Shown piece by piece: positions 1 to 7,157 of a stretch of 47,893 nucleotides of DNA (position 1 is the stretch's first letter; each line of letters starts with the position of its first letter). The notes below the pieces were generated by a model that saw nothing but the letters and a program-made list of their open reading frames with translations, did no database searches and was not told where the DNA came from. This DNA comes from Winogradskya humida. Its GTDB lineage: Bacteria > Actinomycetota > Actinomycetes > Mycobacteriales > Micromonosporaceae. The stretch covers positions 1 through 47,893 of the forward strand of contig NZ_BOMN01000149.1 of the NCBI RefSeq assembly GCF_016862215.1, read 5' to 3'. The translations under genes were made by a program, and so were the position numbers.

Positions 1-53
1 CTATCGGCTACCCCTGCGCCTACCTGTATATACGTGATTTTGCCCCGTTTTAA

Positions 54-70
54 TGTTGCGCACAGCAACC
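54..70. promoter_or_regulatory. Palindromic site upstream of integrase
   Basis: Arms GTTGC (55-59) and GCAAC (65-69) form a short dyad. Read on the minus strand the 17-mer is GGTTGCTGTGCGCAACA. It matches 15 of 17 positions of GGTTGCTAAGCGCAACA at 2504-2520, in the middle of the repressor/early control region. The recurrence suggests a binding site for one regulator acting on both the integrase leader and the lysogeny switch. A recombinase core-type site is the alternative. The function is inferred. Confidence 0.45.
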
Positions 71-106
71 GTCAGCCAGCCATGACCAGCGCTAACAAAG
101 GTCGAC

Positions 107-122
107 TGTCCCCATGGGGACA
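107..122. promoter_or_regulatory. Perfect palindrome TGTCCCCATGGGGACA
   Basis: This is a perfect 16-bp palindrome built from two TGTCCCCA half-sites, ending 15 bp before the preferred integrase start at 138. The same octamer occurs twice as direct repeats at 47823-47830 and 47834-47841, at the other end of the window. The distribution fits arm-type binding sites for the integrase or excisionase on both sides of attP, or an operator for integrase autoregulation. It also contains the ATG at 114, which argues against that codon as the normal start. Confidence 0.45.
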
Positions 123-137
123 ACTATTATTGTCTCC

Positions 138-1622
138 ATGGCGAGCATCGAGGAGCGTAGTTCCGGAGTCCGGGTCGTCTGGCGGCTGAAGCGCCCTGGG
201 CACCCCTCCCACGGACGCAAGCAGCCGATCGAGTGCCATGACCTCGAGACTGCTGAGAAGGTAGCGAGTGTCGTCGATGCTCATAGGGGAAACCTCACGC
301 GCTCAGAGCTCGAGCAGATGCTGTGGGGCGACCTGAGCCTCGAGGATGAGGGCATTACCTTCTCCGAGCTGGCGGAGCTGTGGCTCCCCTCGAAGACCCG
401 CATCTCGCCACGCACCCGAGATGGTTATCAGGGGATGCTCGGATTCCGGATCCTGCCTGCCTTCGGTGGTAAGAGGGTCAAACCCTTTGCGCCAGCAGAC
501 GTTTCTGGCTTCGTCAATGGGATGCGCGCTGCGGGCCTGAGTAACAAGACGATCACCCGTCACTACTCGGTTATCAACCAGACCTTCCGCTTTGGTGTGA
601 AGAACGGGTACCTCGACACGAACCCCTGCGACGGCACCGACTTCGTCTGGGACCAGATTGCCGACGACGACCAGGGCGACGAGGACCACGTCTACCTCAC
701 CCCTGATGAGTACCAGCTGGTCCACGGCAGCGTGTCTGGCAGCATCCAGGACTTCGTAGAGGTTCTTGTCGCTTCTGGGGTTCGATTCAACGAGGGAACA
801 GCGTTTCAGCCACGGGATCTCATCCCCCCGACCCGTCGCAATCCTGAGCCGCAGCTATGGGTGCGCCGGGCATGGAAGCTGCGGAAAGGCCCAGACGGCA
901 AACGGGAGTGGTACCTCGGCGCAACCAAGGGAAGGCAGCGAAGAAGGAACACCATCGACTGGGCGCTCTGGGAACTGCTTCTCAAACTCAGCGAGGGGAG
1001 GGCGCCGGACGATCTGATCTTCACCGGGCCCAAGGGTGGCCGGCTCGATTACGACTGGTTCGAGATTCGATGGAACGCGGGCATCGTCCATGCGATGCGC
1101 TGTCCTCGGCACCCGCCGGAAGCGCAGGGGAAGCAGGTTGCCGACGCGACCGGCAACTGCGGGGATAACGGTGGCCTGACTCAAAAGGGCACTGCTTGCG
1201 GGCACAAGCTCAAGCCTGGCTGGAACCGCTGTTCCTGGCACATCGCCGCGCCCCGGGACGCCGTGTCGAACTGCGACTGCTCTGAGGTGCTGCACCGCCG
1301 ACCCACACCACACGATCTGCGGCATACCTGCGTAGCCTGGATGCTAGAGGACCCGAATGTGGCATCGACGTATGTGTCGCGCTACGTAGGCCACGCGACC
1401 AACTCGGTGACCGACAAGGTCTACGCCGGCTTGATGCCGTCGGGGCAGAAGTCCGCGGCCTCGGCTATCGCGAAGGCGCGGGGCCGCGCGACATCCGCGG
1501 CCCCCTCGCGTCGTCCGCGCGTCAGTTCTCGCGCTCCCAAGGCCTCGGCCGACGAGCTCGGTGCTGAGACTTCGCCCGCTCCTCGCCCCCGACAGCCACC
1601 GGTTGCGGCTCTTTCGGCGTAG
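138..1622 (+). CDS. int: Tyrosine recombinase / phage integrase
   Basis: This 494-residue protein should catalyse site-specific integration and excision. Numbered from the ATG at 138, catalytic residues are visible as Arg216 (ASGVRFNEG), Lys264, the HDLR box His392/Arg395, His419 and the tyrosine nucleophile Tyr429 in TDKVYAGL. A SAM-like core-binding domain lies near 75-160. The start at 138 gives MASIEERS, the usual opening of actinobacterial integrases; an in-frame ATG at 114 sits inside a palindrome and has no better ribosome site. Between Lys264 and the HxxR box there is an extra Cys/His-rich stretch of about 60 residues (322-381) with a zinc-knuckle-like C-x12-C-x10-C-x2-H. The basic, Pro/Ala-rich tail overlaps the next gene antisense. 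Assignment as an integrase is firm; the role of the insertion is not known. Confidence 0.95.
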   Translation: MASIEERSSGVRVVWRLKRPGHPSHGRKQPIECHDLETAEKVASVVDAHRGNLTRSELEQMLWGDLSLEDEGITFSELAELWLPSKTRISPRTRDGYQGMLGFRILPAFGGKRVKPFAPADVSGFVNGMRAAGLSNKTITRHYSVINQTFRFGVKNGYLDTNPCDGTDFVWDQIADDDQGDEDHVYLTPDEYQLVHGSVSGSIQDFVEVLVASGVRFNEGTAFQPRDLIPPTRRNPEPQLWVRRAWKLRKGPDGKREWYLGATKGRQRRRNTIDWALWELLLKLSEGRAPDDLIFTGPKGGRLDYDWFEIRWNAGIVHAMRCPRHPPEAQGKQVADATGNCGDNGGLTQKGTACGHKLKPGWNRCSWHIAAPRDAVSNCDCSEVLHRRPTPHDLRHTCVAWMLEDPNVASTYVSRYVGHATNSVTDKVYAGLMPSGQKSAASAIAKARGRATSAAPSRRPRVSSRAPKASADELGAETSPAPRPRQPPVAALSA

Positions 1623-1923
1623 AGGTCCAGGCGCCGACCGGGGGCCGCAGAATCTGGGCAAGGTCGGTGCCTGGTTCCGCCGCTTTCGACATCTGCGTGT
1701 ACTGCTGTACGGCCCACTGGTAGCCGTGCATGAACGCCTCGCGGACGGGTGCGATGACGGTGGATTCGAGGCGGTGGAGAGCGGCTAGGCCGGTCAGCGT
1801 CGCGGCGACAGTCACCAGGTACACAAAGAGGTGCTCGCGGTTGTTCTGGACCATTTCGCCCGCTAAAACTGCGGTGACTGCGCCCCAGGCGGTGACGGCG
1901 ATCCAGATGAGCGGCTTGTACAA
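1522..1923 (-). CDS. Small membrane protein next to integrase
   Basis: A 133-residue protein starts with TTG at 1923, preceded by a strong ribosome site (GGGGAGGA, about 8 nt upstream). Two hydrophobic segments near residues 4-20 and 31-50 predict an integral membrane N-terminus, followed by a polar helix and a basic, Pro-rich tail that runs antisense to the 3' end of the integrase. It is convergent with int and downstream of the repressor on the same strand, so it may be expressed in the lysogen. A superinfection-exclusion role would suit this location, but no family is recognised. Confidence 0.6.
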   Translation of the reverse strand: MYKPLIWIAVTAWGAVTAVLAGEMVQNNREHLFVYLVTVAATLTGLAALHRLESTVIAPVREAFMHGYQWAVQQYTQMSKAAEPGTDLAQILRPPVGAWTSTPKEPQPVAVGGEERAKSQHRARRPRPWEREN

Positions 1924-2002
1924 GGTGCGGTCCTCCCCGTCGTAACCGCGTCGTATCGACGCGCGCCGACGGTATCGGGACCACCCTCAGTGGATCAAGC
2001 CC

Positions 2003-2395
2003 TTACCGAGCGGATTCTTCCGTGTTTTCGAACACTTGTTCTATCCGCTGCGCGCTGGCCTGCTCAAACTCCTCGATGACGCTGAGAAGGATCTTTTTCT
2101 GGGCGTCGGTGTAGACCGTGGACTCTGAGATTGCCGAGCGGACATCCATGTCCTGCTGCGGTGGCACGATGCCGGCAAGTTCCTCAGCCTCGTCGCGTGG
2201 GATGCCGAAAAGATCCGCATAGGCATGCACCACCCTCGATGATGGTCTGCGCCTAGAGGTCTCCAGACCGTCGATCGTTGTCCTATTTAGACCTGTGAAT
2301 TTAGCCAGGTCAACTTTGCTCATCTGCTGTGCGGCACGACGCTTCTCGACCTCTAGCCACAACCTGTATGCGACGCCGCGCCGCCTCTCACCCAT
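2003..2395 (-). CDS. XRE-family repressor (probable immunity repressor)
   Basis: This 130-residue protein has an N-terminal Cro/C1-type helix-turn-helix at about 24-62 (SKVDLAKFTGLNRTTIDGLE, then a helix ending in DLFGI), followed by a short helical region that may dimerise. It is divergent from the early operon across a repeat-filled control region, the classic position of a prophage repressor. The ATG at 2395 has no Shine-Dalgarno sequence. A TACAAC hexamer at 2408-2403 (minus strand) would start transcription at about the A of the ATG, suggesting a leaderless mRNA. An operator-like repeat (2395-2409) overlaps both. Immunity function is inferred from context and fold. Confidence 0.8.
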   Translation of the reverse strand: MGERRRGVAYRLWLEVEKRRAAQQMSKVDLAKFTGLNRTTIDGLETSRRRPSSRVVHAYADLFGIPRDEAEELAGIVPPQQDMDVRSAISESTVYTDAQKKILLSVIEEFEQASAQRIEQVFENTEESAR

Positions 2396-2550
2396 GTTGG
2401 TTGTTGTAGCACGTAGCCGGATTCCAGCGACAGGCGCTGCTCGCTCGTTGGCACAAATCCGTCACGCGGTGTCGGGTGTTGTCACCTGTTGTCGGTTGTT
2501 GTAGGTTGCTAAGCGCAACACTGAACAGCAACAACCGACAACACCCGACA
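2395..2550. promoter_or_regulatory. Divergent operator region of the lysogeny switch
   Basis: Between the repressor and the early operon lie several copies of a GTTGTCGG/TTGTTG-type element. TGTCGGGTGTTGTC (2470-2483) is perfectly inverted at 2537-2550, and TGTTGTCGGTTGTTG (2487-2501) is perfectly inverted at 2529-2543. The left copy differs from the right by an internal 10-bp duplication. A related TGTTGGTTGTTGTAG overlaps the repressor start (2395-2409), and a GTTGC/GCAAC dyad sits near the centre at 2504-2520. These are likely operators for the repressor and the HTH protein at 2567. Exact promoter boxes could not be fixed by eye. Confidence 0.75.
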
Positions 2551-2566
2551 TGGAGGAGAGGCCGAC

Positions 2567-3055
2567 GTGTCTGCTGATGTCCTGTTAACGGTCCCGGGAA
2601 TCGCCGAACACCTCGGAGTCTCGCGTTCGACCGTCAATCGAGCCGTCCAGGCCGGGGACATCAAGACCGCCCCGTCTTCGGGGCCGCGCAGCCTCCGCAT
2701 CCGCAGGGCCGATCTCGCCGCCTTCATTCGCACCAAGGCGGCCGGCCCCGACCAAAAGGACGGAGACATGGGCACCGCTTCCGACCTGCCCGAACTCTTC
2801 CTGTTCGAGGACTTGGCCGTGCGGTATCGGCTCAACCTCGCCAGCCTTAAAAACGCCGCCTACGACCTGAAGTTCGAGCACACCAGGCTCTTCGGGAGCC
2901 TCTACTTCACCCGCCCGCAGCTGGAGGCATTCCTCGCTGCGCGGGCCGTGAAGGCCAAGACCCCCGACTTGGCGCCATCGTCGCTGGACCGCATGCGCGA
3001 GGCCGCCGCTCGTCGGCAGATGCCGCGTCGTAAGGCGTCCACAAAGGTTGCCTGA
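2567..3055 (+). CDS. Tandem helix-turn-helix DNA-binding protein (Cro/early regulator)
   Basis: This 162-residue protein carries two winged-HTH/excisionase-like (HTH_17) segments. The first is at about 6-56 (LLTVPGIAEHLGVSRSTVNR, then a wing ending in DLAAFIR) and the second at about 78-128 (FEDLAVRYRLNLASLKNAAY, ending LEAFLAAR). The tail is basic. The GTG start at 2567 is preceded by GGAGGAG at ideal spacing. It is the first gene of the rightward early operon and faces the repressor, so a Cro-like or operon-autoregulatory role is likely. An excisionase role is less likely because a better candidate sits at 47490. Confidence 0.75.
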   Translation: MSADVLLTVPGIAEHLGVSRSTVNRAVQAGDIKTAPSSGPRSLRIRRADLAAFIRTKAAGPDQKDGDMGTASDLPELFLFEDLAVRYRLNLASLKNAAYDLKFEHTRLFGSLYFTRPQLEAFLAARAVKAKTPDLAPSSLDRMREAAARRQMPRRKASTKVA

Positions 3056-3125
3056 ACAGCCAAAAAGCCAAGCGGCCCCGATTTCGCTTGCCAGCACCGG
3101 GACCGCCAGACCGAAGGAGTATCCC

Positions 3126-3815
3126 ATGCAGAACCCGAACCGGCTCGGCCCCTGGCTGGCCTTGCTCACCGACGAGGACCGCTACGTCGTCGACAGCGCC
3201 AAGGCTGCGCTCGACGAGTACGGCCCCGAGACCCAGGTGACCATCAGCATCGTCCGTGACAGCGCTGCGCCGACGCAGGACAGCATCGCGGTCCTGTACC
3301 GGATGCCAGCCAGCCGCTTCACCGAGGACGTCGCTCACGAGGAGACCCTGGACGTCGTCGACGAGCAGGGCGAGACCGACCACGTCGAGATCCGGCTCAA
3401 GCTGGCCCAGGCGATGGCGGCCGGCCTGAACATGGCCGAGGCCAACCAGGGCGACTTCAACCGCAGCACGGAGATGGCTGCCGCCTTTCACGAGCTGGCC
3501 GACAAGCTCGCCGTCTACACCGGCAAGATGCCCGTCTGGACCTGGCTGTCATTCGGCATGGGCGGCTCCCACCGCAAGCTCACCGCCGACGCCGTCTCCG
3601 CGGTCGACCAGCTCGGCACCCTCTTGATCGGCAAGGCCGGTGAGCCGAAGAAGGGGACGGCCGGCTACTGGGACCACTGTGTAGAGCACGAGACCGCTGG
3701 CATCCAGCTGAAGATCGACGCCGACATCCCGGCGCCCGCCGAGGAAAACCCGGACGTGCTGCGGGCCCGCGTGGCCGAACTTGAGGCGCAGCTCGCCGCA
3801 AAGGCCGGTGCCTGA
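3126..3815 (+). CDS. Early phage protein of unknown function
   Basis: This 229-residue protein starts at ATG 3126, preceded by GAAGGAG; the open frame extends upstream to 3048 but lacks a ribosome site there. It is acidic and mostly helical, with a mixed first half and a C-terminal coiled-coil-like stretch (VLRARVAELEAQLAAKA). Its stop overlaps the next start (TGATG), so it is translationally coupled to the following small membrane gene. No family was recognised; a role in early phage metabolism or DNA replication is only suggested by position. Confidence 0.75.
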   Translation: MQNPNRLGPWLALLTDEDRYVVDSAKAALDEYGPETQVTISIVRDSAAPTQDSIAVLYRMPASRFTEDVAHEETLDVVDEQGETDHVEIRLKLAQAMAAGLNMAEANQGDFNRSTEMAAAFHELADKLAVYTGKMPVWTWLSFGMGGSHRKLTADAVSAVDQLGTLLIGKAGEPKKGTAGYWDHCVEHETAGIQLKIDADIPAPAEENPDVLRARVAELEAQLAAKAGA

Positions 3816-3988
3816 TGCAGATCTTCGGCATCATCCTCGCCATCTGGGCGCTGCTGCTCTGCTCCATCCCCGCGATCCATGGCGCCGCCTCGCTGATCGG
3901 CCGTTTGCGCCGCAGCCGTGCGTCCCGCCGGGCCGTCGTCCAGCTTCGCCGCGACATCCGCGCCTTCGAGAAGGCGGGTCAGCGATGA
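3815..3988 (+). CDS. 57-residue single-pass membrane protein
   Basis: This short gene has one N-terminal hydrophobic helix (about residues 2-26, FGIILAIWALLLCSIP core) followed by a strongly basic Arg-rich tail. Its ATG overlaps the previous stop (TGATG) and its stop overlaps the next start (ATGA), which strongly supports translation within the operon. The topology predicts a cytoplasmic basic tail. The function is unknown. Confidence 0.65.
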   Translation: MQIFGIILAIWALLLCSIPAIHGAASLIGRLRRSRASRRAVVQLRRDIRAFEKAGQR

Positions 3989-4323
3989 GTCACAATTTGG
4001 ATCTGGGCGAGATCCTCGAACGCGCTGAGCTGGCTTACACCGGCCTGGTCGCGAACTTCGAAGGCTCCCTGCCGCTCGACGTCCGCGAGCACTTCAACCG
4101 GGACGTGCCTGCGCTGATCTCCGCGGTCAAGCGGCTCGACGTCGAGCTTCACGCCGCGAACGGCATGCTCGAAGTCTCCGCCTCCGGCATCAAGACCGAA
4201 TACGACGTTCTGCACGAGGAGAACGTGCGGCTGGCCGCGCTCGTCGAGCGGTACCGCCGCGTTGGCGAGGAGATCGCCGAGCAGCTCGCCGCCTTGGCAG
4301 ACGCGGCAGGCGGTATGTCATGA
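3985..4323 (+). CDS. Helical/coiled-coil protein of unknown function
   Basis: This 112-residue acidic protein (MSHNLDLGEILERAELAY...) is predicted almost wholly alpha-helical, with heptad-like spacing from about residue 45 to 105. Both ends overlap neighbouring genes by ATGA junctions, so it is part of a coupled early operon. No family was recognised. Confidence 0.7.
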   Translation: MSHNLDLGEILERAELAYTGLVANFEGSLPLDVREHFNRDVPALISAVKRLDVELHAANGMLEVSASGIKTEYDVLHEENVRLAALVERYRRVGEEIAEQLAALADAAGGMS

Positions 4324-4880
4324 ATGTCCTCCGCGCGCGCCCGTTCTCTGAAGCTCAGGACATCCTGCTCGGCTGTGCCCCGGGCCTGGTCGATCAGCAC
4401 GTCATCTGGGCCGCTGGCGTCCAACAGGCCTGGCATGCCGTCCACATCGCATCGGCTTGGGACCGCGGAGTCATCGTCGACACGGACGACCGGGGCGGCA
4501 CCCTCAGCGACGGCAAGCGGTGGCGCATGTATGCCGTCACCCGGCGGGTCTTCACCCTTCACGGCTCACGGGGCACCGAGATTCTCACCATCCGCCAAGC
4601 CGACATCGTGAAGCTCGTCGGCGACCCGGGCCGCTTCGCCCCGACTCTGGTCGACGAGATCCGGACCGCTCTTGCTCAACGCAAAGAGGCGGCCGGTGCG
4701 GGCATTGCTGCCTGGAGCCGGGAATTGACGACCGGTCAGCGCGAGCCGGACGACGAGCGGCAGGCGCGCGAGCGACGAAAGGCGAACATCGAGCGGCGGT
4801 GCGAACTTCTGGCTCAGGTCGTCTGGAACCGCGCCCGTCCGTCAATGACGCTCTTCGACGCGCTGGTGGTAGCCGCGTGA
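4320..4880 (+). CDS. Early operon protein of unknown function
   Basis: This 186-residue protein is coupled to its neighbours by ATGA at the start and GTGA at the end. The first 100 residues are a mixed, beta-rich domain (LTIRQADIVKL and surrounding strands); the last 60 residues are a charged helical region (ERQARERRKANIERRCELL). No catalytic motif is apparent. It is one of a run of short actinophage early genes and may be a DNA-metabolism accessory. Confidence 0.7.
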   Translation: MNVLRARPFSEAQDILLGCAPGLVDQHVIWAAGVQQAWHAVHIASAWDRGVIVDTDDRGGTLSDGKRWRMYAVTRRVFTLHGSRGTEILTIRQADIVKLVGDPGRFAPTLVDEIRTALAQRKEAAGAGIAAWSRELTTGQREPDDERQARERRKANIERRCELLAQVVWNRARPSMTLFDALVVAA

Positions 4881-5056
4881 AGAAGCGTATTCGTCTGCTC
4901 GCCTGCGCAGCTCGGTGCGGCACCGCGATGCACCCCGCTGCCGCCGCCGGCGGCTTTGACCGCCATCCCGGCTGCGAAGTTCCCGTGAGCCCGGCGCCCG
5001 CAGCGGTACCGGAGCTCGCTCTCGTCCTCCCGCTCCCCTCGAGGAAGGCCGCATGA
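4877..5056 (+). CDS. 59-residue Cys/His-containing protein
   Basis: This short gene is set between its neighbours by GTGA and ATGA overlaps, the main evidence that it is real. The N-terminus is basic and contains Cys10, Cys14, His19, His30 and Cys33, a set able to form a small metal site, although spacing does not match a named zinc finger. The C-terminal third is Ala/Pro/Val-rich and probably disordered. The function is unknown. Confidence 0.5.
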   Translation: MKKRIRLLACAARCGTAMHPAAAAGGFDRHPGCEVPVSPAPAAVPELALVLPLPSRKAA

Positions 5057-5415
5057 ACATCACCCAGCCGTACGACTGGCGCACCGACGCTGTTCTCTAT
5101 GAGGTCGCTGACGAACGCGCCCGGCAGGACGCCAAGTTCGGGCAGCAGAACCACCTCGACGGCACCGGCCAGCCGACATCACGAGCCATGGCGGACAGCG
5201 CACGCACGCTCTGCAAAGACGCCGCCCAGCGAGGCCTGCTGACCTGGCGCTTTGTGCTTGAAGAGGAGTACCGCGAAGCGGTAGCCGAGCGAGACCCGGT
5301 GAGGCTGCGCGCCGAGTTGCTTCAGGTCGCCGCCGTTGCGGTCGCCTGGGTCGAGGCCATCGACCGTCGCCCCTTTGCGGATGACAAGTCGTCTCATGAC
5401 AGGGTTGGCTCATGA
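5053..5415 (+). CDS. MazG-like nucleotide pyrophosphohydrolase
   Basis: This 120-residue protein matches the short phage MazG-like type, an all-alpha NTP pyrophosphohydrolase whose metal-binding acids lie on paired helices. Visible marks are the acidic helix VADERARQDAKFG (about 18-30), the EEEYREA motif (70-76) and the helix RAELLQVAAVAVAWVEA (86-102). Phage relatives cleave (d)NTPs to monophosphates to adjust pools or counter alarmone or modified-base effects; the substrate here cannot be read. It is coupled by ATGA overlaps on both sides in the replication operon. Confidence 0.75.
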   Translation: MNITQPYDWRTDAVLYEVADERARQDAKFGQQNHLDGTGQPTSRAMADSARTLCKDAAQRGLLTWRFVLEEEYREAVAERDPVRLRAELLQVAAVAVAWVEAIDRRPFADDKSSHDRVGS

Positions 5416-6296
5416 CAATGGGTGTTAGTGAGGTTATGGCGTCGCTCGCCGGAGGGGCAGCCGAGCCTGCATCCACCGTCGGCGAGCTGCGCCAGGTCCT
5501 TATGGACTTCGAGACATCGCGGCCGCGGTCCATGCAGAAGGCGCTCGGTCCGAGCGAGCTGGGCACGCCGTGCGCGCAGCAGATCGCCCGCAAACTCGCC
5601 GGGGCCCCGCAGGCGCCGGTGACCGAGCCGACCTGGGCGCCATTCCAGGGCACTGCGGTCCACGCGTCCATGGAGGACGTCGTCGCCTTCTGGAACGCCC
5701 AGCTTGGCCGCGAACGCTGGCTAGCCGAGGACAGGCTCACCGTCTCCGAGGCGGCGCCGGGTGCTGACGGCGGCATCGACCTGCCCGAGGTTGCGGGCAA
5801 CGGCGACGCCTTCGACATCGATCACGACATGGTCGTCGACTGGAAGCACGTCGGGAACACGGCGCTGAAGAAGCTCGGGGCCGCGAAGCGGATGGGCAAG
5901 CCGCCGAGGGAGCAGGTCAGCCAGGAGTACCGCGTGCAGGCGCACCTCTACGGCCTGGGCCACGCGAACAAGGGCCGCCCGGTGCGCTTCGTCCGCCTGG
6001 TGCTGCTCGCCCGGTCGTGGCAGTACGACGACTCGAACGAGTGGACGGAGCCGTACGACGAGCGGATCGCGCTCTGGGCGCTGGGTCGCTACTACGACAT
6101 CGTCACGGCCGTCGCGGAGCTGGACCTGGCGAATCATCCGGACCAGATCACCGCGATCAAGGCCTCGCCGTCGAGCGACGCCTGCAAATTCTGCCGCTTC
6201 CGTCAGGCGGGCCGGCCGTCCGGCTGGGCCAGCTGCGCGGGCGACGTCGCAGCCACCGAACGCCGCGCCGAGGCCTTCGGCGCGGGGATTCTCTGA
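5412..6296 (+). CDS. PD-(D/E)XK exonuclease, RecB/Cas4-like with four cysteines
   Basis: This 294-residue protein has the RecB-family nuclease layout: His84 (AVHASMED), Asp132 (GDAFDID), the Asp143-x-Lys145 motif (VVDWKH), and Gln176/Tyr180 (YRVQAHLYGLG). One cysteine precedes the core (Cys54) and three follow (Cys258, Cys261, Cys275), the arrangement that holds a 4Fe-4S cluster in Cas4, AddB and Dna2-type nucleases. No cas1/cas2 or CRISPR array is present. It lies just before an SSB-like gene, as in phage recombination or replication modules, so 5'-3' exonuclease activity in recombination is the best guess. Confidence 0.8.
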   Translation: MTMGVSEVMASLAGGAAEPASTVGELRQVLMDFETSRPRSMQKALGPSELGTPCAQQIARKLAGAPQAPVTEPTWAPFQGTAVHASMEDVVAFWNAQLGRERWLAEDRLTVSEAAPGADGGIDLPEVAGNGDAFDIDHDMVVDWKHVGNTALKKLGAAKRMGKPPREQVSQEYRVQAHLYGLGHANKGRPVRFVRLVLLARSWQYDDSNEWTEPYDERIALWALGRYYDIVTAVAELDLANHPDQITAIKASPSSDACKFCRFRQAGRPSGWASCAGDVAATERRAEAFGAGIL

Positions 6297-6310
6297 GAGG
6301 AAAGACCAGG

Positions 6311-7048
6311 ATGACGTACCCCGACCAGTGGGGCCAGCAGCCGCAGCAGCAGGGCGGCTGGGGCCAGCAGCCCCCGGCCCAACAACAGGGCGGATGGGGA
6401 CAGTCCGCGCAGCCGCAGAGCTGGGGCGGACAGCCGCAGGGCTGGGCGCCGCCCGCGCAGCAGGCCGCGCCTCCGGCCGCCCCTGCGCCGCAGCGGCCCG
6501 CCCCGCCGCCGCCTTCGCCTGACGAACTGATGTCCGGCGGCTACAAGGGAGCGAAGTTCCCCGACGGCCAGTACGGCACGGTCGTCGGCGGGCTGATCAT
6601 CGAGGCGCCGTCGACTGTGCAGCAGCGCGACTTCGAGTCGGGCCAGCTGCGCTTCTACGACGACGGCAACCCCATGTGGCAGATCGTCGTCCCCGTCCAG
6701 GCACAGCCCGCCGGCGACGAAGACGACGGCATCCGGGCCTTCTATCTCAAGACCCAGATGAAGAAGGCCGTCCAGGATGCTGTGCGCTCGACCGGGGCGC
6801 AGCGCCTCGAGGTCGGCGGTGTTCTGCACGTGCGTTATGTGCGCGACGAGCCGAACGGCCGGGGTCGCGGCAAGGACAAGAAGATTTACGAGGCGCGCTA
6901 CCAGCCGCCGGCCCCGGGCGTCCCTGCCGCGCCCGCGGGCCCGCCGCCATCCGCCGCCCCGGCCGCGCCGATGAGCGCCGTCACCGCAAACCTGCCGAGC
7001 GGCCAGCAGCTGCCGCCCGGCCAGTTCACCGACGAGCCCCCGTTCTGA
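6311..7048 (+). CDS. SSB-like single-stranded DNA-binding protein
   Basis: This 245-residue protein starts at ATG 6311 (GAGAGGAA upstream). The first 70 residues are low-complexity Gln/Pro/Gly with repeated GGWGQ and WGQQP units. A beta-rich core follows (about 75-205, with DGQYGTVVGGLIIEAPS and MWQIVVPVQ strands). A second Pro/Ala linker ends in TDEPPF. The acidic, phenylalanine-terminated tip is the hallmark by which SSB proteins recruit partners, so an OB-fold SSB role is inferred, supported by its place between an exonuclease and a primase-polymerase. Canonical SSB lacks the long N-terminal low-complexity arm. Confidence 0.7.
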   Translation: MTYPDQWGQQPQQQGGWGQQPPAQQQGGWGQSAQPQSWGGQPQGWAPPAQQAAPPAAPAPQRPAPPPPSPDELMSGGYKGAKFPDGQYGTVVGGLIIEAPSTVQQRDFESGQLRFYDDGNPMWQIVVPVQAQPAGDEDDGIRAFYLKTQMKKAVQDAVRSTGAQRLEVGGVLHVRYVRDEPNGRGRGKDKKIYEARYQPPAPGVPAAPAGPPPSAAPAAPMSAVTANLPSGQQLPPGQFTDEPPF

Positions 7049-7157
7049 TCCGGCCTTGAGCGTCGCGCATCTGCCCTGGCGGGGGTAGGTGCACGGCCCT
7101 CTCGGCCGAGAACTTTCCACCGCTCACGCACCACCTGACGAGCCGGAGCTCCAAAAC

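Noticed and set aside
1..120. Duplicate att core shared with the right end
   Set aside because: Comparing the first and last ~100 bases by eye gave no direct repeat longer than about 6-7 bp, so no core could be assigned.
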